42,267 nt of DNA from Ramlibacter sp. (GTDB taxonomy: Bacteria; Pseudomonadota; Gammaproteobacteria; Burkholderiales; Burkholderiaceae_C). The notes under the pieces are model-generated. The model saw only the letters and a list, made by a program, of their open reading frames with translations. It was not told the origin of the DNA and ran no database searches. Made by a program: the position numbers and the translations under genes. The DNA is taken from NCBI GenBank assembly GCA_012729605.1, contig JAAYCV010000137.1:1-42267 (forward strand). The letters are read 5' to 3'. Shown here piece by piece: positions 10,854-19,749 of the stretch; the first letter of the stretch is position 1, and each line of letters begins with the position of its first letter.

Positions 10854-12833
10854 ATGTCCAATCGCCCCCAATTTGCGCAAAAAGGCTTTTTGACATTCCT
10901 TTCACAAGGTGCCTTGTGCGTAAGCGTGGCCTGTGCCACGCTGGCGCTGCCGGCACATGCCGCCAAGCCGGACGCCAAGGCCAAGCCGGCTGCGGCCAGT
11001 GCCAAGAAAACCAGCGTAGCCGCCAAGAGCAATGACAACAAGGCGGCTGACAAGGCCGCGCCCAAGGCAGAACGCGTTGCCAGGGGTAAGGCTGACAAGG
11101 ATGAAGTCAAGACCACCACCCGCGTAGCCAAGGCGGGCAAGGACGACAAGGCCGCTACCACCAAGGTAGCCGCACGTGCCGCCAAGGATGACAAGGCAGA
11201 AGCCCCGGTCAAGGGCAAGGCCGCTACGGCCGAGCGTGCCTCCACCCGCAAGGGCGTGCGTCAGGCAGACGACAAGCCGGTGCTGCAGGTGCGTTATGCC
11301 GCAGGTGGCGTGAGCAAGGGCACGGCCGTGAAAGAGCCGGAAGTCCGCGCCGGCAAAGGTGCCAAGGTGGCTGCAACAGCAGAGCGCCCGGCACGTCGCC
11401 TGGGCAAGGCCGAGCGCCTGAAGGCTGAGCGCGAAGCGCGCCTGGAAGCCGAAGAACTGGCGCGCAAGCAGGCCATCGAGGCCGAACGCGAAAAGCGCGT
11501 GGCCGAAGCTGCGCGCCTGGAGCGCCAGCGCGAACTGGACCGTCAGCGCGAGGCAGAGCGCCAGAAGCGCCTGGCAGCGGCTGCCAAGGCGAAGCGAGAC
11601 AACGAGCTGGAACAGGACCGCATTGCCACGTTGCTGGCCGAGCGCAACTCCAGGGTGCGTGAGGTAGGTGCGCCGGCTCCTTCCGTAGTGGCTGCGCCCG
11701 CAGCCGCTAGTGTGATCGCTCCGGCTGCCGTGCTGGCCGCCGCCAGCGCAGCACCAGCCCTGTCGCTGGTGCCGAGCCAGCCGGTCGCGGCCCGCCCGGT
11801 GGCAGCTCCGGCGGTGACTTACACCAGTACCCGCGTAGCCGCTCCGGCCGTGGTAGCAGCAGCGCCGGCACCGGCACCGATCGTGGTGGCGCCGGCTCCT
11901 GCACCGGTACGTACGCTGGTAGCCGCAGCCCCGGCACGCGTGCAACCCGAACAGAACCATTTCGTGCGCGTTTCCGTGCCGCAGCGTGATACCCTGGGCC
12001 GTATTGGTGGCCTGGGCAATGACAGCATGATGTCGCCGGCTGGCCTGCATTCCAGCGTGGCTTTCGTGATGGACCAGCAGACCGTCGAGGTGCTGCTGAA
12101 CAAGAATGGCCGCATGGTGAGTTCGATTGCCTCCATCACCAAGCTGATGACGGCCGTGGTCATCATGGACGCCAACCTGTCCATGGACGAGCGCATCACC
12201 ATCACCTATGACGACGTGGACCGCCTGAAAGGCAGCAGCTCGCGTCTGGCCGTAGGTACCACGCTGACACGCCAGGAGCTGTTGCACCTGACACTGATGT
12301 CTTCCGAGAACCGTGCGGCGCATGCACTGGGTCGTACCTATCCGGGTGGCATGAGCGAATTCGTGCGTACCATGAACATGCGCGCCATGATGCTGGGCAT
12401 GAATGACACGCGTTATGTCGAGCCGACGGGCCTGAACAGCGCCAACCGTTCCAGCGCACGTGACCTGGCGTTGCTGACCAAGGTCGCCTACAGCTATCCG
12501 TTGATTCGCAACTACACCACCTATCCGGGTGCCGAGTTTGCCGTCAATGGCCGTTCGACCCGTTTCAACAACACCAACCGCCTGGTGCACAGCGTCAACT
12601 GGGACATCGGCCTGCAGAAGACCGGTTTCATTTCCGAGGCAGGCCGTTGCGTGGTGATGCAGAGCAATATCAATGGCCGCAACGTGCTGATCGTGCTGAT
12701 GGATTCTTCCTCCAGCAACAAGCGCGTGGAAGATGCCGAGGCGATCCGCAACTTCGTGGAAGCCAAGTCGCGTGGTAGCCGTGGTTTTGCTTCCACCATC
12801 GCTTCGCGCGGCGCGGTGGACATGGCTTACTGA
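10854..12833 (+). CDS. pbpG: D-alanyl-D-alanine endopeptidase/carboxypeptidase (S11) with long low-complexity N-terminal region
   Basis: Penicillin-binding serine peptidase that trims peptidoglycan cross-links in the periplasm. The catalytic domain (about residues 380-650) has the complete triad of motifs: SITK at 427-430, SEN at 484-486 and KTG at 589-591. What is odd is the 659-residue length; PBP7-type enzymes are about 310-400. Between a signal peptide (residues 1-37, ending PAHAA) and the enzyme are a Lys/Ala-rich basic segment (38-185), a charged Arg/Glu/Ala coiled-coil-like helix (185-270) and an Ala/Pro/Val linker (275-365). AAGGA precedes the ATG. The gene is bounded by terminators on both sides. 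The symbol follows the family; dacA-type activity cannot be excluded. Confidence 0.88.
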   Translation: MSNRPQFAQKGFLTFLSQGALCVSVACATLALPAHAAKPDAKAKPAAASAKKTSVAAKSNDNKAADKAAPKAERVARGKADKDEVKTTTRVAKAGKDDKAATTKVAARAAKDDKAEAPVKGKAATAERASTRKGVRQADDKPVLQVRYAAGGVSKGTAVKEPEVRAGKGAKVAATAERPARRLGKAERLKAEREARLEAEELARKQAIEAEREKRVAEAARLERQRELDRQREAERQKRLAAAAKAKRDNELEQDRIATLLAERNSRVREVGAPAPSVVAAPAAASVIAPAAVLAAASAAPALSLVPSQPVAARPVAAPAVTYTSTRVAAPAVVAAAPAPAPIVVAPAPAPVRTLVAAAPARVQPEQNHFVRVSVPQRDTLGRIGGLGNDSMMSPAGLHSSVAFVMDQQTVEVLLNKNGRMVSSIASITKLMTAVVIMDANLSMDERITITYDDVDRLKGSSSRLAVGTTLTRQELLHLTLMSSENRAAHALGRTYPGGMSEFVRTMNMRAMMLGMNDTRYVEPTGLNSANRSSARDLALLTKVAYSYPLIRNYTTYPGAEFAVNGRSTRFNNTNRLVHSVNWDIGLQKTGFISEAGRCVVMQSNINGRNVLIVLMDSSSSNKRVEDAEAIRNFVEAKSRGSRGFASTIASRGAVDMAY

Positions 12834-12856
12834 AGCCGGTAGCCAGCACACACGAC

Positions 12857-12886
12857 AAAGGCGGGTTCGGATGAACCCGCCTTTTT
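12857..12886. terminator. Terminator after the S11 peptidase gene
   Basis: AAAGGCGGGTTC and GAACCCGCCTTT form a perfect 12-bp stem with loop GGAT, followed by TT, 23 bases after the peptidase stop. The A-run on its left side would also let it serve the convergent IclR gene. Confidence 0.88.
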
Positions 12887-12914
12887 CATGGGCACCCTGG
12901 GGGGCGTGCCGTGC

Positions 12915-13706
12915 TCAGGGACGATAGCCCATGTTGTGCGAAATTTCGTCGGCCGCTGTCTGCAGCTTGTCGACCCAGCCTTCATCGATGCGGTTGGCCG
13001 GTGCCGAGATCGACAGGCCGGCGATCAGCGTGCCCTGGTCGTTGTAGATGCCGGCGGCCATGCAGCGCACGCCCAGCTCCAGTTCCTCGTTGTCGCGTGC
13101 CAGGCCAATCTGGCGTACCTGCTGCAGCTCGCGCTCCAGCTGCGGCAGCTGGGTGATGCTGTTGCGCGTCTGGCCGCGCAGGCCGGTTCGCGTGGCGTAG
13201 GCACGCACGCGCTGGGCATCGTCACGTGACAGGAACAGCTTGCCGGTAGAGGTCAGGTGCAGCGGCGCGTGGGCACCGATGGCACGTACCACCTGCATGC
13301 CGGAACGTTCGCTGTAGGCGCGCTCGATATAGACGATTTCATCGCCCTGGCGCACGCTCAGGTTGATCGGCTGCTGGATCTGGCGGTGCAGCTCGCGCAT
13401 CACGCGCAGGGCGGCATCGCGCACGCTGATGCGTGCCTTGACCAGGTTGCCCAGTTCCAGCAGGTGCATGCCCAGGCGATAGCTGCCGGTATCGGGACGA
13501 TCGACAAAACCGCCGATCACCAGATCGTTCAGGATGCGGTGCGCGGTGCTGGGATGCAGCCCGGAGCGTTCGCTGATTTCCTTCAGGCTCAGTGGTTCGT
13601 CGCGCTCGGCCAGGATGTCGAGCAGCACGAACATGCGCTGCAGCACCTGGATGCTGATGTCGGCGTACTTGTCGGAATCGCCCGGAGAGGAGGTGTTTGC
13701 TTGCAT
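12915..13706 (-). CDS. IclR-family transcriptional regulator
   Basis: DNA-binding regulator with an N-terminal winged helix (about residues 25-85; helix-turn-helix SLKEISERSGLHPSTAHRIL) and a C-terminal IclR effector domain (about 100-260, with YIERAYSERSGMQ and LTSTGKLFLS). It has 263 residues, the family's usual length. Members bind small organic acids, often aromatic or central metabolites; the ligand cannot be told here. It lies 80 bases downstream of bpt on the same strand. No catabolic operon lies beside it, so its target may be elsewhere. Confidence 0.9.
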   Translation of the reverse strand: MQANTSSPGDSDKYADISIQVLQRMFVLLDILAERDEPLSLKEISERSGLHPSTAHRILNDLVIGGFVDRPDTGSYRLGMHLLELGNLVKARISVRDAALRVMRELHRQIQQPINLSVRQGDEIVYIERAYSERSGMQVVRAIGAHAPLHLTSTGKLFLSRDDAQRVRAYATRTGLRGQTRNSITQLPQLERELQQVRQIGLARDNEELELGVRCMAAGIYNDQGTLIAGLSISAPANRIDEGWVDKLQTAADEISHNMGYRP

Positions 13707-13786
13707 GGGGATGGCGTCAACGGAAAACCGTATGGGCTGCTGTGACAGTAAAACCCCATTCTACAATATGAAAAGATGACGGGTGT

Positions 13787-14545
13787 TCAGGGCCGTGGCT
13801 GAAACAGCGGCGCGCTGCAGTCGGCAAAGCGCATCCAGCGGTCGTCCAGGCGCAATTCGAATGGGCGGTAGCGCACCTTGTAGCGCATCTTGTCTGACTG
13901 CTCGATCCAGTAGCCCAGATAGACATGGCGGCGGCGCGTGCGACGTGCCAGCTCGATCTGCCAGAGTATGGCGTAGCTGCCATAGGAGGCACCGGCATCG
14001 GACTCGTAAAAGGTGTAGACGGCCGAGAGGGCGTTTGGCGTAACGTCGATGATGGAGACGATCTTGAGTTCGCCATACAGCCGGAATTCGACCAGCATGC
14101 TCTCCAGCGGGCTTTCGAGCAGGAAGTTGCGATAGTCTTCGGGCGTGTTGTCGTCCATGCCGCCCCCATTGTGGCGCGCGTGCTGGTAGCGGCGGTACAG
14201 GTCGTAGTGTTCGTCGGTGTAGGCCAGTGGCAGCAGTTCGGTGGTCAGGTCGCCGTGCTGGCGCAGGGCGCGCCGCTGGCTGCGATCAGGCCGGAAGGCC
14301 TGCACCGGAATGCGCATGGGGACGCAGGCATGGCATTCGTGGCAGGCCGTGCGGTAGGTGGTGACGCCGCTGCGGCGAAAACCCTGTTCCAGCAGTGCAT
14401 CGTAGCTCCAGGAATCGACTTTCTGGATCGGAACCACCACTTGCGATCGTGCCTCTTGTCCGGGCAGGTAGCCACATGCATAGCTGGCGGTGGAGCGCAG
14501 CTGAAACAGGTGTTGTTGCAAGGAATGCGGGCTGTGATCGGACAT
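13787..14545 (-). CDS. bpt: Aspartate/glutamate leucyltransferase
   Basis: N-end rule enzyme that transfers leucine from Leu-tRNA onto proteins with N-terminal Asp or Glu, marking them for ClpS/ClpAP. It has about 252 residues, similar to characterised Bpt. The N-terminal ATE domain has YACGYLPGQEARSQ and the Cys-rich YRTACHECHACVPMRIPV; the C-terminal domain has ESPLESMLVEFR and HVYLGYWIEQSDKMRYK. I chose the ATG at 14545 (MSDHS); an ATG at 14563 would add six residues, and neither has a strong ribosome-binding site. aat, the other leucyl-transferring N-end rule enzyme, lies less than 1 kb away beyond ung. Confidence 0.92.
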   Translation of the reverse strand: MSDHSPHSLQQHLFQLRSTASYACGYLPGQEARSQVVVPIQKVDSWSYDALLEQGFRRSGVTTYRTACHECHACVPMRIPVQAFRPDRSQRRALRQHGDLTTELLPLAYTDEHYDLYRRYQHARHNGGGMDDNTPEDYRNFLLESPLESMLVEFRLYGELKIVSIIDVTPNALSAVYTFYESDAGASYGSYAILWQIELARRTRRRHVYLGYWIEQSDKMRYKVRYRPFELRLDDRWMRFADCSAPLFQPRP

Positions 14546-14641
14546 GCTGTCATGGTAGCGCATGTCATGGATTGGTGGTAATCAGGTTTTCCATGACGTA
14601 TGATGCTGGCGCAAGAATAGGCCCTGCATAGGAGATTCGTT

Positions 14642-15301
14642 GTGCATACCTGGACCGACGCCATTGGCGCAGAAAAACAGCAGCCGTATTTCACCGATCT
14701 GTGGGCGCGCGTGCGCCAGGCGCGGCAGCAGGGTGCCACCATTTATCCGCCGACTGATGAGGTGTTCAGCGCGTTTTCGCTGACGCCGTTCGAGTCCGTG
14801 AAGGTGGTGATCCTGGGGCAGGATCCCTACCACGGGCCAGGTCAGGCGCACGGGCTGGCGTTTTCGGTCAAGCCCGGCATTGGCGTTCCACCATCGCTGC
14901 AAAACATCTACAAGGAGCTGGCGAACGATATTCCCGGCTTTGTCATGCCGCAGCACGGCTTTCTGCAGCACTGGGCCGAGCAGGGCGTGTTGCTGCTGAA
15001 CACGGTGCTGACGGTGCAGGCCGGGCAGGCACATTCCCATGCGAGCTGGGGATGGGAGACGTTTACCGACCGCGTGGTGGAGCAGCTGAACCAGGGCCGT
15101 GATGGACTGGTGTTCCTGCTCTGGGGCAGCCATGCGCAGCGCAAGGGCGCCATGATAGACCGGCAGCGCCATCTGGTGCTCAAGGCGCCGCATCCGTCAC
15201 CGCTGTCGGCCTACCGCGGCTTCTTTGGTTGCGGGCATTTTTCGAAGGCAAATGCCTGGTTGCAACAGCATGAACAGGCGCCGGTGGACTGGCAGGTGTG
15301 A
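14642..15301 (+). CDS. ung: Uracil-DNA glycosylase
   Basis: Removes uracil from DNA at the start of base-excision repair. It has 219 residues, family 1. [22 protein letters not shown] holds the catalytic Asp61, and [17 protein letters not shown] holds the catalytic His184. The start is GTG at 14642, supported by AGGAG about 7 bases upstream; no ATG suits the family N-terminus. It is divergent from bpt and convergent with aat. dut, the other uracil-exclusion gene, lies 17 kb away. Confidence 0.96.
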   Translation: MHTWTDAIGAEKQQPYFTDLWARVRQARQQGATIYPPTDEVFSAFSLTPFESVKVVILGQDPYHGPGQAHGLAFSVKPGIGVPPSLQNIYKELANDIPGFVMPQHGFLQHWAEQGVLLLNTVLTVQAGQAHSHASWGWETFTDRVVEQLNQGRDGLVFLLWGSHAQRKGAMIDRQRHLVLKAPHPSPLSAYRGFFGCGHFSKANAWLQQHEQAPVDWQV

Positions 15302-15480
15302 GACTCTGTGTTACGCGAAGAATGCGTTGCAAGCTATTGATATTACAAGATATGCTCGACTTCATGTAAAACATGAGGTGCAAGCCCGGTGCTTGTCATA
15401 TCATGTGAATCATGACATCACATATCTGATGTATCTACATGATATTCATCAATATTTAGGCCAAGTAACTGCCAATCATG
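15302..15480. other. AT-rich patch with repeated CATG words
   Basis: Between ung and aat, and running into the 3' end of aat, base composition drops sharply to AT-rich. CATG occurs at 15363, 15372, 15402, 15411, 15438 and 15477, with TCATGT/ACATGA forming a small hairpin (about 15362-15376). CAAGC/GCTTG nearby could be a weak convergent terminator. No gene is seen in the 116-base gap. Confidence 0.4.
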
Positions 15481-16197
15481 CCGTTCCGACTGCCAATGCA
15501 TGGCCGGCAGTTGTTGCTGGCGCCGGATGGAGCGGATAAAGTCTGCGCGCGGGATCGGGCTGGCGCCCAGACTGGCCAGATGCGGTGTCTCTTGCTGGCA
15601 GTCGATCATCTCCACACCATGGCGCAGGCACAGGCCGACCAGCGCTGCCAAGGCGATCTTGCTGGCATCGGGCACGCGCGTGAACATGCTTTCGCCATAC
15701 ACGGCGCGGCCCAGCGCCACGCCGTAGAGACCGCCCACCAGCCGGCTATCGATCCAGGTTTCCACGCTGTGTGCCAGGCCGCGTGCATGCAGTTCGCCGT
15801 AGGCGGCACGGATATCGTCGGTGATCCAGGTGCCGCCCTGGTCGGTGCGCGGACCGGCGCAGGCCAGCATTACCTCGTCAAAGCAGCTGTCGATACGGAT
15901 CTCGCAGCCGGGAGTCTGTATGAAGCGTTGCAGCGTCTTGCGCAGCGACTTGTGCAGGCGGAAGCTCCCGGGGCGCAGCACCATGCGCGGATCAGTACTC
16001 CACCACAGGATCGGCTGGTCGTCGCTATACCAAGGGAAGATGCCATGGGCGTAGGCCTGCTCCAGCGTATCGGCATCCAGCACGCCGCCGGCAGCGAGCA
16101 GGCCGGGAAAAGGGGTGTTGTCGTCCAGCGCCTGCGCGGGAGGCGGGAAGGGCTGGTGCGGGTCTAGCCAGGGAATGGTGAATTGGGAGGCGGGCAT
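15418..16197 (-). CDS. aat: Leucyl/phenylalanyl-tRNA--protein transferase
   Basis: Transfers Leu or Phe from charged tRNA to proteins with N-terminal Lys or Arg, creating ClpS-recognised degrons; cytoplasmic. It has 259 residues, a little longer than the E. coli enzyme (234), mainly at the C-terminus. Family motifs: AYAHGIFPWYSDDQPILWWSTDPRMVL, HSVETWIDSRLVGGLYGVALGRAVYGESMF and MIDCQQETPHLASLGA. The C-terminal tail (NIDEYHVDTSDM) is encoded by the AT-rich patch. It is divergent from the DUF302 gene. Confidence 0.95.
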   Translation of the reverse strand: MPASQFTIPWLDPHQPFPPPAQALDDNTPFPGLLAAGGVLDADTLEQAYAHGIFPWYSDDQPILWWSTDPRMVLRPGSFRLHKSLRKTLQRFIQTPGCEIRIDSCFDEVMLACAGPRTDQGGTWITDDIRAAYGELHARGLAHSVETWIDSRLVGGLYGVALGRAVYGESMFTRVPDASKIALAALVGLCLRHGVEMIDCQQETPHLASLGASPIPRADFIRSIRRQQQLPAMHWQSERHDWQLLGLNIDEYHVDTSDM

Positions 16198-16295
16198 CGT
16201 GATTTCCTGTTGCCTGTCATCTTAAGGCTGGCAAGGCTTGTGTTAGGCTGGATCAGCTTCCCTATCCCCATCCCTGCCTTTCAGGAGTCACGCTT

Positions 16296-16712
16296 ATGAG
16301 CCATCCAGTGCACACGACCATTGACGGACTGGTCCAGCGACCCAGCCCGCTCTCTGCCCGGCAAACCGCCGACCGGGTCGAATCGCTGGTCCGGGAGCGC
16401 GGCCTGACGGTGTTTGCGCGTATCGACCATGCAGCGGGTGCGGAGGCGGCTGGGTTGGCGCTGCGACCGACCGAGCTGTTCATTGTTGGCAATGCCATGG
16501 GCGGTACGCCACTGATGGTCAGCGCGCAGACTGCTGCTATCGATCTGCCGTTGAAGATCCTGGTCTGGGAAGACGAAGCAGGGCAGGTATGGCTGGGCTA
16601 CAACGATCCGGTCTGGATCGCGCAGCGCCATGGCGCGGCCGACAGCCCGGTGGGCCTGAAGCTGCGCGCCGTGCTGCAGCAACTGGCCGAAGCAGCCGTC
16701 CAGCAGACTTGA
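16296..16712 (+). CDS. DUF302-domain protein
   Basis: Small soluble protein of 138 residues made up of one DUF302 domain: RPSPLSARQTADRVESLVRE, then GLTVFARIDHAAGAEAAGL, LRPTELFIVGNAMGGTPLM, and DLPLKILVWEDEAGQVWLGYNDP. The fold resembles small alpha/beta ligand-binding proteins. The function is unknown, and no signal peptide is evident. It is alone between divergent aat and convergent rlhA. In the 156 bases between its stop and the rlhA stop I see no clear terminator. Confidence 0.85.
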   Translation: MSHPVHTTIDGLVQRPSPLSARQTADRVESLVRERGLTVFARIDHAAGAEAAGLALRPTELFIVGNAMGGTPLMVSAQTAAIDLPLKILVWEDEAGQVWLGYNDPVWIAQRHGAADSPVGLKLRAVLQQLAEAAVQQT

Positions 16713-16868
16713 GGCAGGCAAGCCGAAAGCTGAAATGCCGTTTTCTCGCAAGCAGGGCAGACGAAGCCGTGGCAGCTGACTAAACGGCTGGCCGGACAGC
16801 GCAGTTGCTGTACCGCGGCATCATCCTGCGTACGTTGCCCAAGGTGCAGCCCCGCCAGACAGCTCGCC

Positions 16869-18851
16869 TCAACCCTGCGTCCGGTAGAACTGGACTGGCA
16901 CTTCCATCGTCGCGCGGTCTGCGGCCGGTACCACGCCACGCTTCTTGATGTGCGGCTGCAGCTTGCCCATGACGTGCATCTCGCAAGGCTTGCAGTCGAA
17001 CTTGAGCGTATAGGTCTCGTCTTCGTGCGTGATGGTGAGCGGTTCGGCGCGCACCTGGCCTTGCACGCCTTTCACGCCCTTGGCTTGCTTCGGGCACATG
17101 CTGAGCGAGTAGCGCACGCAGTGCTTGGTGATCATGAGCGGCACTTCGCCTTCTTCCTCGTGCGCTTCGTAGGCTGAGGCAATCACCTGCACGCCATGCC
17201 TGGCATAAAAATCACGCGCCTGGTGGTTGAAGACGTTGGCCAGATAGGTCAGGGTGTCTTCCGGGAACTGAGCCGGTGGCTCGACTGGTGTGGCGCGTTG
17301 CGGGCGCTCGTAGCCCTGCAGGCGCGCTTCGTCGAGTGCCTCGATGGCGGCGCGACGCAACGCATTCAGCTGGGAGGCCGGGATGAACCAGGGCTGGGCC
17401 GTGGCCACATCGACCGATACGGCCTGGTAGCAGGTGGCGCCGAGTTTGGCCAGATGCTCTTCGAGTGCCTGCTGGCCACGGGCCAAATCGCGTGCCGGCT
17501 CCTTGCTGCAGGCCAACGTGGCGCTGCCGGCATGGCCTTCGGCATCAATCAGCTGCAGCTGCACGCCGTCATCCGTATCTTCCAGCCGGATCCAGACGGC
17601 GATGCGACGCTCGGCGCTCGGGCGCTCCAGCGTGCGCACCCAGTCCATGTCACGGTTGCGGTTGATGATGGTGTCGGCGCGCAGGTCACGCAGGCTGGTG
17701 ATCGGATCCTTGGGGAAGACGCGCCAGTGGCCGGCCTGGCCCAATGGCTCGGCACGGTTGATCTGCAGGCCAACCAGGTTGTTGCGCAGGTCGTGGTAGC
17801 ACAAGCCATCGCCGTTGTGCAGCACGCTGGCGGTGTCGTCGGTGATCAGGTCCACGCTGTCGGGGTTGACCTTGCGCACGTAGCCAATCGGGCGGCCCGG
17901 GTTTTTCGGGCTGTCAAAGGCGCCGATGGTCTGCTGGCGGCCATGGGTGAAGTAGTCGGTGCTGCCGCGGTTGAAGTTCTGCGCCGGATCGGGCGTGAAG
18001 CCGAAGCTGCACTGGCCGCTGCTGCCCGGCGCCAGTTCGGGGCGCTGTTCCAGGATCGCATCGAGCAGGCTGCGGTAGTGGGCGGTGATGTTCTTCACAT
18101 AGCCCATGTCCTTGTAGCGGCCCTCGATCTTGAAGCTGCGGATGCCGGCGTCGATCAGCGCTTCCAGGTTGGCGCTCTGGTCGTTGTCCTTCATGGACAG
18201 CACGTGCTTGTCCTTGGCGACGATGCGGTTCTGGCTGTCGGTGACTTGCCAGGGCAGGCGGCAGGCCTGGCTGCAGTCACCACGGTTGGCGCTGCGACCG
18301 GTGCTGGCATGGCTGATATAGCACTGGCCGCTGTAGGCCACGCACAGTGCGCCGTGGATGAAGTGCTCCAGATTGCAGCGCACCGGGTCGGTAGCGGCGC
18401 GGATGGCGGCGATCTGCTCCAGATCGAGTTCGCGCGCCAGCACGATCTGGCTGAAGCCGACGTCCTGCAGGAAGCGTGCCTTTTCCGGCGTGCGGATATC
18501 GGTCTGCGTGCTGGCATGCAGCTGGATCGGCGGCAGGTCGATCTGCAGCAGGCCCATGTCCTGGATGATCAGGGCATCGATACCGGCCTCGTAGAGCTGC
18601 CAGATCTGCCGGCGCACCGGCTCCAGCTCATCATCGCGCAGGATGGTGTTCTGCGTGACGAAGATGCGGGCATGGTAGCGGTGGGCAAACTCGGCCAGTC
18701 GCGCAATGTCCTGCACGCTGTTGGCGGCGTTGACGCGCGCACCATAGGCTGGCCCGCCGATATAGACGGCATCGGCGCCGTGGCGGATGGCCTCGATGCC
18801 GATGTCGGCGTCGCGGGCGGGGCTGAGCAGTTCAATCTGGTGCGGGAGCAT
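16869..18851 (-). CDS. rlhA: Peptidase U32-family protein, 23S rRNA 5-hydroxycytidine synthase RlhA type
   Basis: Predicted to act in prephenate-dependent hydroxylation of a 23S rRNA cytidine (C2501 in E. coli). It has 660 residues, matching RlhA/YdcP (about 650-670) rather than the shorter tRNA enzyme YegQ/TrhP (about 450). The U32 core has ELLSPARDADIGIEAIRHGADAVYIGG, FIHGALCVAYSGQCYIS and GRSANRGDCSQACRLPW. SMKDNDQSANLEALIDAGIRSFKIEGRYKDM and a Cys-rich C-terminal part (KHCVRYSLSMCPKQAKG, FDCKPCEMHV) follow. The Cys residues are conserved in the family and may bind iron-sulphur. A terminator separates it from the foldase gene upstream. Confidence 0.9.
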   Translation of the reverse strand: MLPHQIELLSPARDADIGIEAIRHGADAVYIGGPAYGARVNAANSVQDIARLAEFAHRYHARIFVTQNTILRDDELEPVRRQIWQLYEAGIDALIIQDMGLLQIDLPPIQLHASTQTDIRTPEKARFLQDVGFSQIVLARELDLEQIAAIRAATDPVRCNLEHFIHGALCVAYSGQCYISHASTGRSANRGDCSQACRLPWQVTDSQNRIVAKDKHVLSMKDNDQSANLEALIDAGIRSFKIEGRYKDMGYVKNITAHYRSLLDAILEQRPELAPGSSGQCSFGFTPDPAQNFNRGSTDYFTHGRQQTIGAFDSPKNPGRPIGYVRKVNPDSVDLITDDTASVLHNGDGLCYHDLRNNLVGLQINRAEPLGQAGHWRVFPKDPITSLRDLRADTIINRNRDMDWVRTLERPSAERRIAVWIRLEDTDDGVQLQLIDAEGHAGSATLACSKEPARDLARGQQALEEHLAKLGATCYQAVSVDVATAQPWFIPASQLNALRRAAIEALDEARLQGYERPQRATPVEPPAQFPEDTLTYLANVFNHQARDFYARHGVQVIASAYEAHEEEGEVPLMITKHCVRYSLSMCPKQAKGVKGVQGQVRAEPLTITHEDETYTLKFDCKPCEMHVMGKLQPHIKKRGVVPAADRATMEVPVQFYRTQG

Positions 18852-18868
18852 GGCAGAATCGGGTGCGG

Positions 18869-18910
18869 AAAAAATGTCAAAGGGCGAACCGCCATGGTAG
18901 CGGTTCGCCC
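18869..18910 (-). terminator. Terminator of the foldase operon
   Basis: GGGCGAACCGC (18882-18892) and GCGGTTCGCCC (18900-18910) form a perfect 11-bp stem with a 7-base loop. On the minus strand it is followed by TTTGACATTTTTT. It closes the yciB-bolA-foldase run before rlhA. Confidence 0.88.
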
Positions 18911-18935
18911 GGAAAATACCAGTGCTGGCGCGCGT

Positions 18936-19727
18936 TTACTGGATGCGTGCCTTGCTGATCAGGTCTTGCTGCATGGCTTCGACCTTGTCCTGCTGCAGCT
19001 TCTCGGCCAGCATGGCCTTGACCTGCTCGAACGGCGGGATGTTCTGTGCCGGACGCGCATCGTCCTGGCGGATGATGTGGTAGCCAAACTGGGTCTTCAC
19101 CGGCTTGCTGACTTCGCCTTTCTTCAGTGCCTGCAGGGCGGCCGAGAACTCGGGCACGTAGGCCGCTGCCGGCGCCCAGTCCAGGTCGCCACCGAGTACG
19201 GCCGAGCCCATGTCCTTGGACTTGCTGCGTGCCAGGGTTTCGAAGTTGGCGCCCTTGGCCAGTTCGGCCAGCACGGCATTCGCTTCTTCCTCAGTCTCGA
19301 GCAGGATGTGGTGCGAGCGGTATTCCTGCTGGTCGCCGACGGCACGGTCGTATTCGGCCTTGATCTCGGCATCGGTCACCGGATGCTGCTTCAGGTGGTC
19401 TTCGGCCAGCAGGTTGACCAGGATGGCGTCACGCGCACTTTGCATGCGGGTGGCGAATTCAGGCGTCAGGTTCAGGCCACGCTGCTCGGCTGCCTGTATC
19501 AGCGCGGCATCCTCGATCAGCTGCTTGCGCACGTTGGCTTCCATTTCGGGCGGAATCGGCTGGCCGCTGCGGGCGGCTTCGGCGCGCACCAGGTTCATCA
19601 CGCCTTCGAACTTGGCGATCGGCACCGGCTTGCCATTGACGATGGCGATGTTCTGCGCCAGCACGGCAGTAGCGGTCACGGCCAGTGCGATGCCGGTCAG
19701 GGAATACAGGACTTTTTTCTTGATCAT
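18936..19727 (-). CDS. Periplasmic parvulin-type peptidyl-prolyl isomerase
   Basis: SurA/PpiC-like chaperone-isomerase that helps fold exported proteins. It has 263 residues. A Sec signal peptide (MIKKKVLYSLTGIALAVTATAVLAQ, cleaved at about residue 25) leads to a SurA-like N-terminal helical domain (about 30-125) and one parvulin domain (about 130-230). In that domain SHILLETEEEANAVLAELAKGANFETLARSKSKDMG, GGDLDWAPA and VKTQFGYHIIRQDD are the usual core motifs. It is last in a run with bolA (22-base gap) and yciB. Confidence 0.92.
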   Translation of the reverse strand: MIKKKVLYSLTGIALAVTATAVLAQNIAIVNGKPVPIAKFEGVMNLVRAEAARSGQPIPPEMEANVRKQLIEDAALIQAAEQRGLNLTPEFATRMQSARDAILVNLLAEDHLKQHPVTDAEIKAEYDRAVGDQQEYRSHHILLETEEEANAVLAELAKGANFETLARSKSKDMGSAVLGGDLDWAPAAAYVPEFSAALQALKKGEVSKPVKTQFGYHIIRQDDARPAQNIPPFEQVKAMLAEKLQQDKVEAMQQDLISKARIQ

Positions 19728-19749
19728 GGAGTGCTCGGGGGAAAGGGAA

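Noticed and set aside
10902-12851. 649-codon minus-strand frame opposite the S11 peptidase
   Set aside because: Arises from the low-complexity GC-rich coding strand; the sense frame has a signal peptide and full catalytic motifs.
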